From the NCBI RefSeq assembly GCF_029543155.1, contig NZ_JARQXA010000004.1, positions 434,001 through 498,000 on the forward strand: a stretch of DNA of 64,000 bases, read 5' to 3'. The stretch comes from Sphingomonas sp. HITSZ_GF (GTDB lineage Bacteria > Pseudomonadota > Alphaproteobacteria > Sphingomonadales > Sphingomonadaceae). The notes beneath the pieces are model-generated. The model made no database searches and was not told the origin of the DNA. It saw only the letters and a list, made by a program, of their open reading frames with translations. Made by a program: the position numbers and the translations under genes. Below, in pieces: positions 1-11,842 of this stretch. Within the stretch, counting starts at the first letter, position 1. Every line of letters begins with the position of its first letter.

Positions 1-905
1 GCTATGGGCTGGGCGCACGCGAAGTGGCGCGGCGGCTGGCCGGGGCGGGGTGCCGCGATTTCTTCGTCGCGACCTGGGCCGAGGCGGCGGCGCTCACCGA
101 TCTGGGACTGACCGTCTCGGTGCTGCACGGGCTGCGCGCCGAGGACCCGCTCGATGCGCCCTTCGCGCGACCGGTTCTGAGCACTGCGGAGCAGGTCGCG
201 CGCTGGAAGCCGACGGGGCGGGTGTGCGACGTGATGGTCGATACCGGGATGAACCGGCTGGGCGTGTCGGTGGAAGAGATCGGCGCGGGCCTGCTCGACG
301 GGCTGGCGATCGAGACGCTGCTCAGCCACCTCGTTTCCGCCGACGAGGACGTGCCGCTCAACGCGCGCCAGCTTGCCGATTTCGGTGCGCTCAGGGGCCG
401 GACGCAGGCAAAGCGGATGAGCCTGGCCAATTCGGCGGGCATCGCGCTCGGTGCCGACTATCATTTCGACCTGACCCGGCCGGGCATCGCGCTCTATGGT
501 GGTTGGCAGCGCACCGGGCATGACGCGATCCGCCAGGTCGCCACGCCCGAGGCGCAGATCCTCCAGCGCCGCCGGGTGCGCGCAGGCGACACGGTGGGCT
601 ATAACGCGATCTGGACCGCGCCGGTCGACAGCGAAGTGGCGATCCTCAACCTTGGCTATGCCGATGGCTATCTGCGCTGCTTCTCGGACAAGGGTCTCGC
701 GACGGCAGAAGGCGTGACGCTGCCGCTGATCGGCCGCGTCTCGATGGACCTGACCGCGATCGACGTGACCGCGCTGCCCGCGCTTCGCGAAGGCGACTGG
801 GTGGCGATGTCCTATAAGTTGCCCGAGACCGCGGCGCTGAGCGGGCTCTCGCAATATGAGCTGCTGACCGGGCTCGGGCCGCGCTACGACCGGATCTGGG
901 CCTAG
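1..905 (+). CDS. alr: Alanine racemase, C-terminal part (5' end outside window)
   Basis: Pyridoxal-phosphate enzyme converting L-alanine to D-alanine for peptidoglycan. The reading frame is open from base 3 and has no start in the window, so the N-terminus, including the PLP lysine, lies upstream. Visible family features are the VMVDTGMNRLG stretch, the NSAGIAL stretch, the DLTRPGIALYGG stretch, and the C-terminal GRVSMDLTAIDV segment, which carries the second-subunit active-site region. The last four bases overlap the stop of the convergent downstream gene through a shared CTAG. Family assignment is firm. Whether it is the biosynthetic or the catabolic racemase cannot be decided from this part. 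Confidence 0.93.
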   Translation, partial: YGLGAREVARRLAGAGCRDFFVATWAEAAALTDLGLTVSVLHGLRAEDPLDAPFARPVLSTAEQVARWKPTGRVCDVMVDTGMNRLGVSVEEIGAGLLDGLAIETLLSHLVSADEDVPLNARQLADFGALRGRTQAKRMSLANSAGIALGADYHFDLTRPGIALYGGWQRTGHDAIRQVATPEAQILQRRRVRAGDTVGYNAIWTAPVDSEVAILNLGYADGYLRCFSDKGLATAEGVTLPLIGRVSMDLTAIDVTALPALREGDWVAMSYKLPETAALSGLSQYELLTGLGPRYDRIWA

Positions 906-1906
906 GACGAGGCGGCGCGCGCTTCGTCGGACAGCGCCCAGGCGCTGGTCGGCGCGGCGCGGATCCAGCGGGTGGCGATCCATTTGGTGCCGCTCGCCAC
1001 CGGCAGTCCGGCATGGCGGCTGCGCGGATGCGGCGCGCCCGCGGCATCGACATTGTCGAAGGCGAGCAGGTCGCCCATCTGCGGCGCGACCTTGAGGCCG
1101 AGATCGGGGAAGACCGTCTCGCCGCCCGCGAAATTGTGGTTGATGTAGAGGATCGCCGTGCGGATGCGCTGGTTGCCCTGGCCGGGCAGCGTGTCGAGAT
1201 GGAGCTTGTACTGCTGGCCCGGGCCATAGCGCAGCACCGTCAGCGGCTCACCCTGCGCGACGACGGTGCCGGTGGCGGCGGCGATGCGGCGGTTGATCGC
1301 CTGGACGACCAGCGATTCCTGGGTGGGGCCGATCGGCGCATTGTCCGACGCGCGGATCGGATGCGCGATCATCCGGCCGCTCGCCGGATCGAACACGGTG
1401 GCCGGCTGCAGCGACGGCGCGGCGACAGAGGCGATGTGCGCACATTCGATCGGGGTGCAGAAGCCGGGGAAGCGCTGGACCAGCGGATCCCGGTGCAGCA
1501 CCAGCGGCGCCGGCAGCCGGGCGGGCTCGCCCTGCGGGGTGATCGCCATCTTGCCGAGCAGCTCGAGATGTTGCGCAGCAAGTGGATCGGTAGTCGCGGC
1601 GCGGCGGAGCAGCGCGAGCGCGGCCGGCCAGTCGGCAGGGGCGCCGCTGCCATTGGCGGTGAGCGCGATCTCCATCAGCGCGGCATCGACATGACCGATC
1701 GTGGCGGCGCGGCGCAGCAATGCGCGGGCAGCGGGCAGGTCGCGCGCGACATATCTGCCCCCGATGTGCCAGATCGCCAGCTCGGCCAGCGCCTCGGCAT
1801 TGCCGGCATCGCCTGCCGCTGCGAGCAGGGCAGTGGCGCCCGCCGCATCGCCCTGGGCCAGCTTCGCCTGTGCTGCGGTGATCGGATCCAAGCCAGCCTC
1901 GCGCAA
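902..1906 (-). CDS. Sel1/TPR-like repeat protein with C-terminal prolyl-4-hydroxylase-type 2OG-Fe(II) oxygenase domain
   Basis: The protein has 334 residues. Residues about 8-125 are alanine-rich helical repeats of the Sel1/TPR kind. Residues about 140-320 form a prolyl-4-hydroxylase-like fold with Fe ligands H236, D238 and H298 and the 2-oxoglutarate-binding K308 (in HAGLPVASGTKW). It would hydroxylate a peptide or protein substrate, which is not identifiable here. It lies 55 bp downstream of a TonB-dependent receptor on the same strand, so the two are probably cotranscribed. There is no ATG near the 5' end. The longest frame opens with TTG at 1906, and a TTG five codons further in has a GAGG before it, so the exact start is uncertain. 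Confidence 0.85.
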   Translation of the reverse strand: MREAGLDPITAAQAKLAQGDAAGATALLAAAGDAGNAEALAELAIWHIGGRYVARDLPAARALLRRAATIGHVDAALMEIALTANGSGAPADWPAALALLRRAATTDPLAAQHLELLGKMAITPQGEPARLPAPLVLHRDPLVQRFPGFCTPIECAHIASVAAPSLQPATVFDPASGRMIAHPIRASDNAPIGPTQESLVVQAINRRIAAATGTVVAQGEPLTVLRYGPGQQYKLHLDTLPGQGNQRIRTAILYINHNFAGGETVFPDLGLKVAPQMGDLLAFDNVDAAGAPHPRSRHAGLPVASGTKWIATRWIRAAPTSAWALSDEARAASS

Positions 1907-1961
1907 AAAATAGGGGGCGAAGGTTTCCCCTCGCCCCCCGATTAGCAGTTATTCCGAAAGA

Positions 1962-5189
<3,228 letters not shown>

Positions 5190-5446
5190 TATGTGCCCCT
5201 TCAGGCGGGATGCCCGAAGAGCACAAAGAGCCGGACATGTTTCTGCACTGCAAGAGGCTGAAACATTGCACTGCGCAATTATGTCGACTGTGTTGCAGAA
5301 AAGAGACTGCAACGCATGGTGAATTACAAATAGCGGCCGATTAGGGTAACTTTCAGAATGTGGTTTATTGGAGTATAACGCTAAAGCAGCCTATTCCAGA
5401 AACATTTCGTAACATCTCGTTGGCGGCCCGCAATATGGGGAGCGCC
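5190..5446 (-). promoter_or_regulatory. Leader/promoter region of the TonB receptor gene
   Basis: This 257-bp gap upstream of the receptor is clearly AT-richer than its surroundings. It contains a perfect 7-bp inverted repeat (GTTGCAG, 8-bp loop, CTGCAAC) at 5292-5313, about 105 bp before the start codon, and several GCACTGC/TTGCA-like words. This is a plausible promoter with an operator. No sigma-70 hexamer pair at standard spacing stands out, so I do not assign one. Confidence 0.35.
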
Positions 5447-6628
5447 TCAGCGCTCCACGCACATCGCGATTCCCATGCCGCCGCCGATGCACAGCGTGGC
5501 GAGGCCCTTCTTCGCATCGCGCTTGGCCATCTCGTAGATCAGCGTGGTGAGCACGCGGGCGCCGCTGGCGCCGATCGGATGGCCGATGGCGATCGCGCCG
5601 CCATTGACGTTGACCTTGCTCGCGTCCCAGCCCAGCTCCTTGCCGACCGACAGCGCCTGGGCGGCGAACGCCTCATTGGCCTCGATCAGGTTCAGGTCGG
5701 CGATGCTCCAGCCGGCCTTTTCCAGCGCCTTCTTCGAGGCCGGCACCGGGCCGATGCCCATGACCGAGGGATCGACGCCCGCAGTTGCCCAGCTGCGAAT
5801 CGTGGCGAGGATCGGCGATCCGCGCTTCTCGGCCTCGGCACGGCTCATCACCACCAGTGCGGCGGCGCCGTCGTTGAGGCCCGATGCGTTGGCGGCAGTG
5901 ACGGTGCCGTCCTTCTTGAACGCGGGGCGCAGGCCCGAAACGCTGTCGAGCGTGGCGCCCGCGCGGATATATTCGTCGTCGGCGACGATCGTGTCGCCCT
6001 TGCGACCCTTGATGGTGACCGGGGCGATCTCATCCTTGAAACGGCCGGCGGCGCGCGCGGCCTCGGCCTTGTTCTGCGACGCGACGGCGAATTCGTCCTG
6101 CTCGGCGCGGGTGACCTGATATTGCTCGGCCAGGTTCTCGGCGGTGATGCCCATGTGATAGCCGTTGAACACGTCGGTCAGGCCGTCCTTGATCATCGTG
6201 TCGACCAGCGCGACGTCGCCCATCTTCGCACCCGCACGCAGCGCCTGGGCGTGGTTGGCGAGCGACATGCTCTCCTGCCCGCCGGCGACGACGATCGTCG
6301 AATCGCCGGTCTGGATCGCCTGGGCGGCGAGCGCCACGGCGCGCAGGCCCGAGCCGCAGACCTGCTGCACGCTCCACGCCGGCACTTCCTTGGGCACGCC
6401 GGCGGCCATCGATGCCTGGCGGGCGGGGTTCTGGCCCTGCGCCGCGGTGAGCACCTGGCCGAGGATGACCTCGCTGACTTCCTCGCCCTTCACGCCTGCC
6501 TGCGCGAGCGCGGCCTCGATCGCGACGCGGCCTAGCTCGTGCGCGGGCGTGCTGCCGAAGGCGCCGAGGAAGCTGCCCACGGGGGTGCGCTTGGCGGCGG
6601 TGATGACGACGTCGGTCGGGCTGGTCAT
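5447..6628 (-). CDS. Acetyl-CoA C-acetyltransferase (thiolase)
   Basis: The protein has 393 residues, the normal length for a biosynthetic/degradative thiolase of the PhaA/AtoB type. The acyl-accepting cysteine is C91 in [10 protein letters not shown], and the C-terminal active-site segments [17 protein letters not shown] and [10 protein letters not shown] are intact. It condenses two acetyl-CoA to acetoacetyl-CoA, or the reverse. A PhaC-like hydrolase and the PHA regulator phaR lie 1-2 kb away, so a role in polyhydroxyalkanoate supply is plausible, although no phaB reductase is present here. GGAGCC before the ATG serves as the ribosome binding site. Confidence 0.94.
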   Translation of the reverse strand: MTSPTDVVITAAKRTPVGSFLGAFGSTPAHELGRVAIEAALAQAGVKGEEVSEVILGQVLTAAQGQNPARQASMAAGVPKEVPAWSVQQVCGSGLRAVALAAQAIQTGDSTIVVAGGQESMSLANHAQALRAGAKMGDVALVDTMIKDGLTDVFNGYHMGITAENLAEQYQVTRAEQDEFAVASQNKAEAARAAGRFKDEIAPVTIKGRKGDTIVADDEYIRAGATLDSVSGLRPAFKKDGTVTAANASGLNDGAAALVVMSRAEAEKRGSPILATIRSWATAGVDPSVMGIGPVPASKKALEKAGWSIADLNLIEANEAFAAQALSVGKELGWDASKVNVNGGAIAIGHPIGASGARVLTTLIYEMAKRDAKKGLATLCIGGGMGIAMCVER

Positions 6629-6699
6629 GGGAGGCTCCTGCGATGGTCTTGTCTTGTTGCGCGCTATCTAGTGTGCGCTGCGGCAAGACGCCAGACGCA

Positions 6700-6728
6700 G
6701 CCACGCCCAGCCGCGAGGCGGGCGTGGC
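6700..6728 (-). terminator. Hairpin downstream of the 6744-7658 gene
   Basis: Perfect 9-bp arms (GCCACGCCC / GGGCGTGGC) around an 11-base loop start 16 bp past the stop codon of the gene ending at 6744. No T-run follows, so termination is plausible but not proven. Confidence 0.4.
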
Positions 6729-6743
6729 CGGCGCAGGCCAGGA

Positions 6744-7658
6744 TTATTGGCGCAGGATCTCGGCGCTGCCAACGAAGCGGCGCTTGTCCTTGCCGGCCGC
6801 CCATTTGACTTCGCCGGTGGGCGTGCAGCCTTGCGCGAATTCGGGGACCATGACGAGCGCGGCCTCGCAGCTCAGCTGGACGCGATTGGAATCCTCGCCC
6901 TCGCAATTGGTCGCCGGCAGGGTGCCGGCGGATATCGCTTCGACCGGTTCGGTTTCGCCGCTGGTCTCGCTGTCCTTGACTGCGAAGCGAATCCGCCGGC
7001 TGTCGACATTGTCGAGGCCGAGGCCGCTGCACGCGGTAAACCACCGCTTGCCATCCTTCTCAGTCTTGCGATGGAAGCTGATCTGCACGGTCTGGGCGGG
7101 CGCGACGACTTCGCGCCACGGGCCCTGCCTGCTTTCCTGAATCTCGATCAGCGACTTGCCGAGGTCCGATCCCGGCGTGGCGATGCGGACGATTTCGAGC
7201 CAGTGCGCTGCATTGTCCTTGGGCACGTTGTTGCTGGCCAGCGTTTCGAGCGCTGCGATGCGCTTGTCGCGTTCCGTGACAACGCCCTTCAGGGATTGAA
7301 CCTTGGCCAGAAGCACATCGCGGCGCTCCAGCTCCGGTTTCAGCTGGGTGAAGCTGATACCGCCGACGGCGACGAGAACCGCGGCCGCGCCGCCAAGCTT
7401 GACCCCGGGGGTGTTCCAGCCCGCGTCACCAACGCCGCCGAGGAAGTGAAAAGTGAGTGTCGCCGCGGCCACGCCGACGAAGAAGGAGGTTATCGCGGCG
7501 GACTGGAACAGTCCCATCCCGGCCGAAATCATCACGCCCACGGCAGTCAGGAGCGCGAAGACCACGACGATGCGCTCGAACCAGCTCACCGGCTTGTTCG
7601 AATTCTGCCCGCCGGTATTGGCGCTTCCCACCCCGTCTTCGCGATTTTCGTCACTCAT
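6744..7658 (-). CDS. Membrane protein of unknown function with coiled-coil segment
   Basis: The protein has 304 residues. A hydrophilic N-terminus of about 25 residues is followed by three closely spaced hydrophobic segments (about 28-48, 51-71 and 85-105). A short helical, probably coiled-coil stretch follows (about 108-140, ERRDVLLAKVQSLKGVVTERD). The C-terminal region of about 160 residues looks soluble and has a few cysteines. No family is recognised. The ATG at 7658 is preceded by GGGGGAG. It sits between the thiolase and the PhaC-like hydrolase on the same strand, with gaps of about 115 and 57 bp, so cotranscription with either is possible but not shown. Confidence 0.72.
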   Translation of the reverse strand: MSDENREDGVGSANTGGQNSNKPVSWFERIVVVFALLTAVGVMISAGMGLFQSAAITSFFVGVAAATLTFHFLGGVGDAGWNTPGVKLGGAAAVLVAVGGISFTQLKPELERRDVLLAKVQSLKGVVTERDKRIAALETLASNNVPKDNAAHWLEIVRIATPGSDLGKSLIEIQESRQGPWREVVAPAQTVQISFHRKTEKDGKRWFTACSGLGLDNVDSRRIRFAVKDSETSGETEPVEAISAGTLPATNCEGEDSNRVQLSCEAALVMVPEFAQGCTPTGEVKWAAGKDKRRFVGSAEILRQ

Positions 7659-7715
7659 TTCAGAACTCCCCCAAGTTCTTCCAAGTCTTGGTTATCGCAG
7701 CGGTGACCTATTCGT

Positions 7716-8798
7716 TCAACGACTACCGGCTTTTATTTGGTCCGTTTCGGCGAGCCAGTCGCGCAGCGGCTCCCACACCATCGTGCGGGCGCGGCCGCCG
7801 ACGATCATGCCGACATGGCCGAGCGCGATGCTCCGCCGCTCGGCCAGCCCCGCGGCGGTGGCGGCGGGGACGATGCGATCGGTGGTGGAGAGCAGCTCGA
7901 GCGCGGGGCAGGCGAGACGTCCGGGCAGGATGCGCGTGCCCTCGACCCACCAGCGGCCGGCGCCGGGGCGATCGTGCTGGAAGAAGCGTTCGAACATCTC
8001 CGTGCCCGCGGCATAGGGGAGCGGCGCGCCGGCATTGGCCCAGTCCTCGAGCGCGATGAAGGCGGCGGCCTGGTCGCTGCCCGGCGCGATCCGGGCGAAT
8101 CGCTCGAACTTGGCGACGGTGCGGGCGGGATCGAGCTGCCAGAAGCCGGCCTGGAGCACTTCCATCGGCACCAGCCCGAGCGCGGCGCTGGCGGGTTGGG
8201 CGGCCTCCCATTGCGCCGCAATCGCTGCGCGCGCGAAATCGCCGTAGCGGCGGAATCGCCACGGTGCAGCAATCGTCGCCAGCCCGCGCACCGGGCGGAG
8301 CGACGCGGCCGCCATGGCGAGCGTGCCCCCCAGGCAATAGCCGGCGAGCAGCGGCGGCTCGCCCAGCGCATCGATCAGCGGCAGGAGCAATTCGGTGATG
8401 TGATGATCGAGCCCCTGGTCGCGATCCTCCGGCCCCGGCGTGCCCCAGTCGACGAGCAGCGGGCGAAGCCCCTGCGTCGCCAGCCACTCGAGCAGCGAGT
8501 TGCCCGGCGCCAGGTCGAGGATGAAGGGGGGGTTGATCAGCGAGGGCACGAACACGACCGGCGGGCCGCTGCCGCCATAGTCGCGCAAGGAGGCGCGGCC
8601 GGCAGTGGCGACGGCAGGCTTGGGCGCCCGTTCCGGCGGGCGCTGCGCCTCCTGATAGGCCCTCAATCCCGCAAGTGCGGCGACCCTGCGTTCAGGGGAT
8701 GTTGCAGTTTCGCTGCGCAACAGCGAAAGGAACAGCGGCAATGGACGCGGCCCGTGTTGCGCCGCGGAATGAAACGATGATAGATATGTTTCACTCAC
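7716..8798 (-). CDS. PhaC-like alpha/beta hydrolase (short polyhydroxyalkanoate-synthase family member)
   Basis: The protein has 360 residues and an alpha/beta-hydrolase core. The nucleophile elbow is GYCLGG with C155, a cysteine as in PHA synthases rather than the serine of ordinary hydrolases. Further landmarks are VVFVPSLINPPFILDL, a probable catalytic D307 (STTDRIVP) and H328 (ALGHVGM). Class I PhaC enzymes are about 580 residues, so the large N-terminal domain is missing. It could be a truncated-type synthase, a depolymerase-like enzyme or an acyltransferase. It is divergent from phaR with only 13 bp between the starts. The start appears to be GTG at 8798, as there is no ATG nearby. Confidence 0.85.
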   Translation of the reverse strand: MSETYLSSFHSAAQHGPRPLPLFLSLLRSETATSPERRVAALAGLRAYQEAQRPPERAPKPAVATAGRASLRDYGGSGPPVVFVPSLINPPFILDLAPGNSLLEWLATQGLRPLLVDWGTPGPEDRDQGLDHHITELLLPLIDALGEPPLLAGYCLGGTLAMAAASLRPVRGLATIAAPWRFRRYGDFARAAIAAQWEAAQPASAALGLVPMEVLQAGFWQLDPARTVAKFERFARIAPGSDQAAAFIALEDWANAGAPLPYAAGTEMFERFFQHDRPGAGRWWVEGTRILPGRLACPALELLSTTDRIVPAATAAGLAERRSIALGHVGMIVGGRARTMVWEPLRDWLAETDQIKAGSR

Positions 8799-8811
8799 TC
8801 GGGGGCCCTAG

Positions 8812-9381
8812 ATGAAAAAGAGCGCTGCAGGCACCGGTCCGGTCATCATCAAGAAGTACGCGAACCGGCGGCTCTACAACACCGAAACCTCGTCCTATAT
8901 CACGCTCGACCATCTGGCGGCGATGACGCGCGAGGGCCGCGACTTCAAGGTCGTCGATGCCAAGACCGAGGAGGACATCACCCACAATGTCCTCACCCAG
9001 ATCATCATGGAAGAGGAACAGCGCGGCCAGACGATGCTGCCGGTCAACTTCCTGCGCCAGCTGATCGCGCTGTACGGCGACTCGATGCAGGCGATGGTGC
9101 CCGGCTATCTCGAGGCCTCGATGGAGAGCTTCCGCCGCAACCAGCAGCAGTTCAAGTCGGCGGTCGAGGGCGCCTTCGCCAACTCGCCCTTCGCCGAGAT
9201 GGCCAAGCGCAACATGGAGATCTTCGAGGCGGCGACGCAGGCGTTCAAGCCGGGCAGCGGCATGGCCGGTACCCCGGCCGCGGGCCCGGCGCCGGCTCCC
9301 GCCTCGGGCGAGGACGATGTCTCGGCGCTGAAGGCCGAGCTCGCCCGGCTCCAGGACAAGATCGAGAAGCTGGCGAAGTAG
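8812..9381 (+). CDS. phaR: Polyhydroxyalkanoate synthesis repressor PhaR
   Basis: The protein has 189 residues. The N-terminal DNA-binding domain includes the family hallmark IIKKYANRRLYNTETSSYIT and a second conserved segment DFKVVDAKTEEDITHNVL; the accumulation-regulator domain follows (FLRQLIALYGDSMQ). The C-terminus is a Pro/Ala linker and a short helix. PhaR proteins bind PHA granules and repress phasin or PHA genes. The divergent PhaC-like gene with almost no spacer suggests this protein controls that promoter. A hairpin repeat follows directly after the stop. Confidence 0.93.
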   Translation: MKKSAAGTGPVIIKKYANRRLYNTETSSYITLDHLAAMTREGRDFKVVDAKTEEDITHNVLTQIIMEEEQRGQTMLPVNFLRQLIALYGDSMQAMVPGYLEASMESFRRNQQQFKSAVEGAFANSPFAEMAKRNMEIFEAATQAFKPGSGMAGTPAAGPAPAPASGEDDVSALKAELARLQDKIEKLAK

Positions 9382-9385
9382 TTCT

Positions 9386-9468
9386 CGTCATCCCGGCGAA
9401 AGCCGGGATCTCGGGCGAATGCGCGGGGAAGGAGCCGCACGGGATCCCGGCTTTCGCCGGGATGACGA
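9386..9468. repeat. Dispersed intergenic hairpin repeat, CCGGCGAAAGCCGGG family
   Basis: Each arm is itself a small hairpin (CCCGGCGAAAGCCGGG and its complement), and the two arms pair over about 28 bp (CGTCATCCCGGCGAAAGCC and complement) around a GC-rich centre. The same element recurs at 34741, 36392 and 50330, with degenerate or variant forms at 19684, 45187, 45764, 51687 and 60225. All copies are intergenic. Here it may also end phaR transcription. Confidence 0.85.
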
Positions 9469-9495
9469 CTGTGGCTCGGGAGGGCGGTTGGGGCC

Positions 9496-10551
9496 TCAGC
9501 CCCGTCCGCGCAGCCCGCCCAGCGCGGCGCGGATTTCCTCCAGCGTCGGCATCTTCTGCTCGATCACGCAGCGCAGGCCCAGGCCGTTGAAGCCGTGATA
9601 GTCGGTGGCGCTGGCAAAGGCGATCGTGTTGTCGCCGCGCACTTCGGCGCCGCGCACCGCATTGGGCGGCAGCGCGATATGCTCGCCGTGGCGCTTGCCC
9701 GCGGACGAGGCGATGATCTTGTCGGCCTGGTCGACGATCGAGATGCTGGTGCGCCCCCAGTCGCGCTCGCCGAACAGCGACTTGTCCGAGATGATCGTCG
9801 GGATATGCCCTTCCCAGTCGAACTCGACATAGAAGGCGCCGAGCGGCCGGCCGTCGCGCCCGCGCGGGCGCACGCCGGTAACGAAGACGAGCACCGCGCG
9901 GTGATCCGAATAGGGATTGAGCCACACCTCGTCGGTGAACCACTCGTCGCGGCGATGGCTGCGCATCGCGTTGAGATATTGCGGCGCGCTGGTGAGGTCG
10001 ACGCCGCGCACGCGCGCATGCGGATCCGACGCAGCGATCACCCGGCCCGCATTATTGGCGAGGAAGGTGTTGAGATAATAGGGCGACGTCGCGGTGAGCA
10101 GCGCCAGCCTGGCATCGGCGGCGGCGATCGTCTCGGGCGAGGGGTCGGTGAGCGCGGCGATGATCTCCGCGTCCGACGCCATCAGCCGCAGATCGACGCT
10201 GCGGCCATAGAGATGGCGGGTGACGTTCTGGATCAGCGCCTGGGCCAGTTCGACCAGCCTCGTGCCCTCGATCTCGCTGACCATCTCATCGGCAATGCCG
10301 GCGCCCATCGCGAGGCGCTCGCGCACTTCGGAGCGGAATTCGATCGAGGCGCCGCGCGCCTGTTGCGCCAGCGCCTTGACCTCCTGGGCGACGACCGAGA
10401 AGCCGCGCCCGGCCTCGCCCGATCGGGCGGCCTCGATCGCAGCGTTCAGCGCAAGCAAATTGGTGCGCGCAGCGATCTCCTCGCTGGTCGCGGCATAGCT
10501 GTCCACTTCCTCGCGGAGGACCGACAGAAGGGTTCGAATACGGCGTGGCAC
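9496..10551 (-). CDS. Soluble MCP-tip / Cache-domain sensor protein
   Basis: The protein has 351 residues and no membrane segment. Residues about 15-75 contain only the hairpin tip of a methyl-accepting chemotaxis protein ([34 protein letters not shown]), the part that normally contacts CheA/CheW. Residues about 130-330 resemble a Cache/PDC sensor ([42 protein letters not shown]). The order is reversed from a standard chemoreceptor, the long signalling stalk is missing, and the sensor is apparently cytoplasmic. The start appears to be GTG at 10551. No chemotaxis genes are adjacent. Probable role: an intracellular ligand sensor feeding a chemosensory array, which is inference. Confidence 0.8.
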   Translation of the reverse strand: MPRRIRTLLSVLREEVDSYAATSEEIAARTNLLALNAAIEAARSGEAGRGFSVVAQEVKALAQQARGASIEFRSEVRERLAMGAGIADEMVSEIEGTRLVELAQALIQNVTRHLYGRSVDLRLMASDAEIIAALTDPSPETIAAADARLALLTATSPYYLNTFLANNAGRVIAASDPHARVRGVDLTSAPQYLNAMRSHRRDEWFTDEVWLNPYSDHRAVLVFVTGVRPRGRDGRPLGAFYVEFDWEGHIPTIISDKSLFGERDWGRTSISIVDQADKIIASSAGKRHGEHIALPPNAVRGAEVRGDNTIAFASATDYHGFNGLGLRCVIEQKMPTLEEIRAALGGLRGRG

Positions 10552-10600
10552 ATGTCAGGCATAGGACATGCTGGTTAATGCGCGGTTTAGTACGATAATT

Positions 10601-11422
10601 TCAAGGTTTCCGGAATTTGAGCGTCATCCGGTCACTTTCGCCGATCGCCGAATACTTGGCGCGATCGACGTCCTTTAGCTTGTAGCTTGGCGGCAAGGTC
10701 CACACGCCATCGGGCCAATCGGCGGAATCGCGCGGATTTGCGTTGATTTCGGAGGCGCCGACAAAGACGAAGCCGGCCTGTTCGGCCAGGCGGCGGACGG
10801 TGGATACCTTGATATAGCCGCTGGTCTTCTCGCGCTCGGCGCTTGCGCCCTCGGGCAGGCGATGATCCTCGATGCCCAGCGTGCCGCCTTTTTTCAGCAT
10901 CGCGAACATCTGGCGGAAGGCCTCGGGCGAATAATCCTGGTCGCCGCGCTTGTAGCCCATCCGCCAGTTATGGACGTTGCGGAAGGTGAGGACGATGTCG
11001 GCGCTGCCGTCCGGCACCCTGGGCTGGCCGGCTTCGGCGGGGAAGGCGACGAGCCGGGCATGGCCGTAGAGCGCCGCGTCCTTTGCCTTGAGTGCCTCGA
11101 CCGCCTTGCCGCCATTGGGGAAATCGGGGCCGACCGCGGCGTAATAGGTGCCCGTCGCCTTGGTGAGCGGCGCCAGGATCTCGGTGTACCAGCCGCCGCC
11201 CGGCCAGATCTCGACCACGGTGTTGCCGGGCTTCACGCCGAAGAAGCTGAGCGTGTCGACGGGATGGCGATATGGGTCGCGCGCGACGTTCGCGGGGGTG
11301 CGGCTGGGCGCGGCGACGGCTTCGGCAATGGCGGAGCGCTGGGTGCGGGGGGCGCCGGCGGCGACGCTGGCCACGGCGACGGCGGTGGTGAGCACCGCCA
11401 ACAGGCTCAGGGTCTGGCGCAT
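10601..11422 (-). CDS. Exported class I SAM-dependent methyltransferase-like protein
   Basis: The protein has 273 residues. The ATG at 11422 is preceded by AGGGAGGG and begins a signal peptide (MRQTLSLLAVLTTAVAVA..., ending near AGA). A Rossmann-type methyltransferase core follows, with a glycine motif (VVEIWPGGGWYTEIL) and an acidic/aromatic region (ADIVLTFRNVHNW). Such exported methyltransferase-like proteins are common in alphaproteobacteria but their substrate is not known. The gene is probably monocistronic; the MCP-like gene starts about 50 bp downstream of its stop on the same strand. Confidence 0.87.
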   Translation of the reverse strand: MRQTLSLLAVLTTAVAVASVAAGAPRTQRSAIAEAVAAPSRTPANVARDPYRHPVDTLSFFGVKPGNTVVEIWPGGGWYTEILAPLTKATGTYYAAVGPDFPNGGKAVEALKAKDAALYGHARLVAFPAEAGQPRVPDGSADIVLTFRNVHNWRMGYKRGDQDYSPEAFRQMFAMLKKGGTLGIEDHRLPEGASAEREKTSGYIKVSTVRRLAEQAGFVFVGASEINANPRDSADWPDGVWTLPPSYKLKDVDRAKYSAIGESDRMTLKFRKP

Positions 11423-11467
11423 GCGAATTCCCTCCCTAGATGACGCTGCGGCATGTGGGGGTTTATT

Positions 11468-11662
11468 GTGACGATGCAACTACAATTGTGGCTCGGCGCG
11501 GCGGGCGCGGCAGTGATCGCGATCGTCAGCGCGCTGGGCGAGCATCGCCGGCGCAAACGCAAGCGCATGGACGATGTCGGCTTCATGCCCTGGCAGCTCA
11601 TCCAGGTGATGGCGATGCTCGCCGCGGTGATCCTGGCGAGCGTTGCGCTGAACATGCGGTGA
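11468..11662 (+). CDS. Small two-span membrane protein
   Basis: About 64 residues with two hydrophobic segments (LWLGAAGAAVIAIVSALG and IQVMAMLAAVILASVAL) around a strongly basic loop (HRRRKRKRM), which should face the cytoplasm. GTG 11468 has GGGGG six bases upstream. ATG 11474 in the same frame is also possible, and the frame opens at ATG 11453. No domain is recognised. The amphipathic layout and clean RBS support a real gene divergent from the methyltransferase-like gene. Confidence 0.62.
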   Translation: MTMQLQLWLGAAGAAVIAIVSALGEHRRRKRKRMDDVGFMPWQLIQVMAMLAAVILASVALNMR

Positions 11663-11707
11663 AACCGCCACGTTCGATGATGAGCAAGCGTCTTCTCCCG
11701 GTTGCTT

Positions 11708-11796
11708 CGTCACCCTGAACTTGTTTCAGGGTCCAACGCGCCTCCGGCGATATCGCTCATGGATGGTTGGATGCTGAAACAAGTTCAGCATGACGA
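11708..11796. repeat. Intergenic hairpin repeat, CTGAAACAAGTTCAG type
   Basis: Left arm CGTCACCCTGAACTTGTTTC and right arm GAAACAAGTTCAGCATGACG form an imperfect 28-bp inverted repeat around a 33-bp centre. Each half also contains a small internal palindrome (CTGAACTTGTTTCAG). It has the same architecture as the CCGGCGAAAGCCGGG elements but a different core. It lies between the small membrane protein and the GST gene and may act as a terminator. Confidence 0.75.
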
Positions 11797-11842
11797 AGGA
11801 AGGCACTAGTCTCCGCCACTGGTCCGCGAGGGAGGCCGTGCG

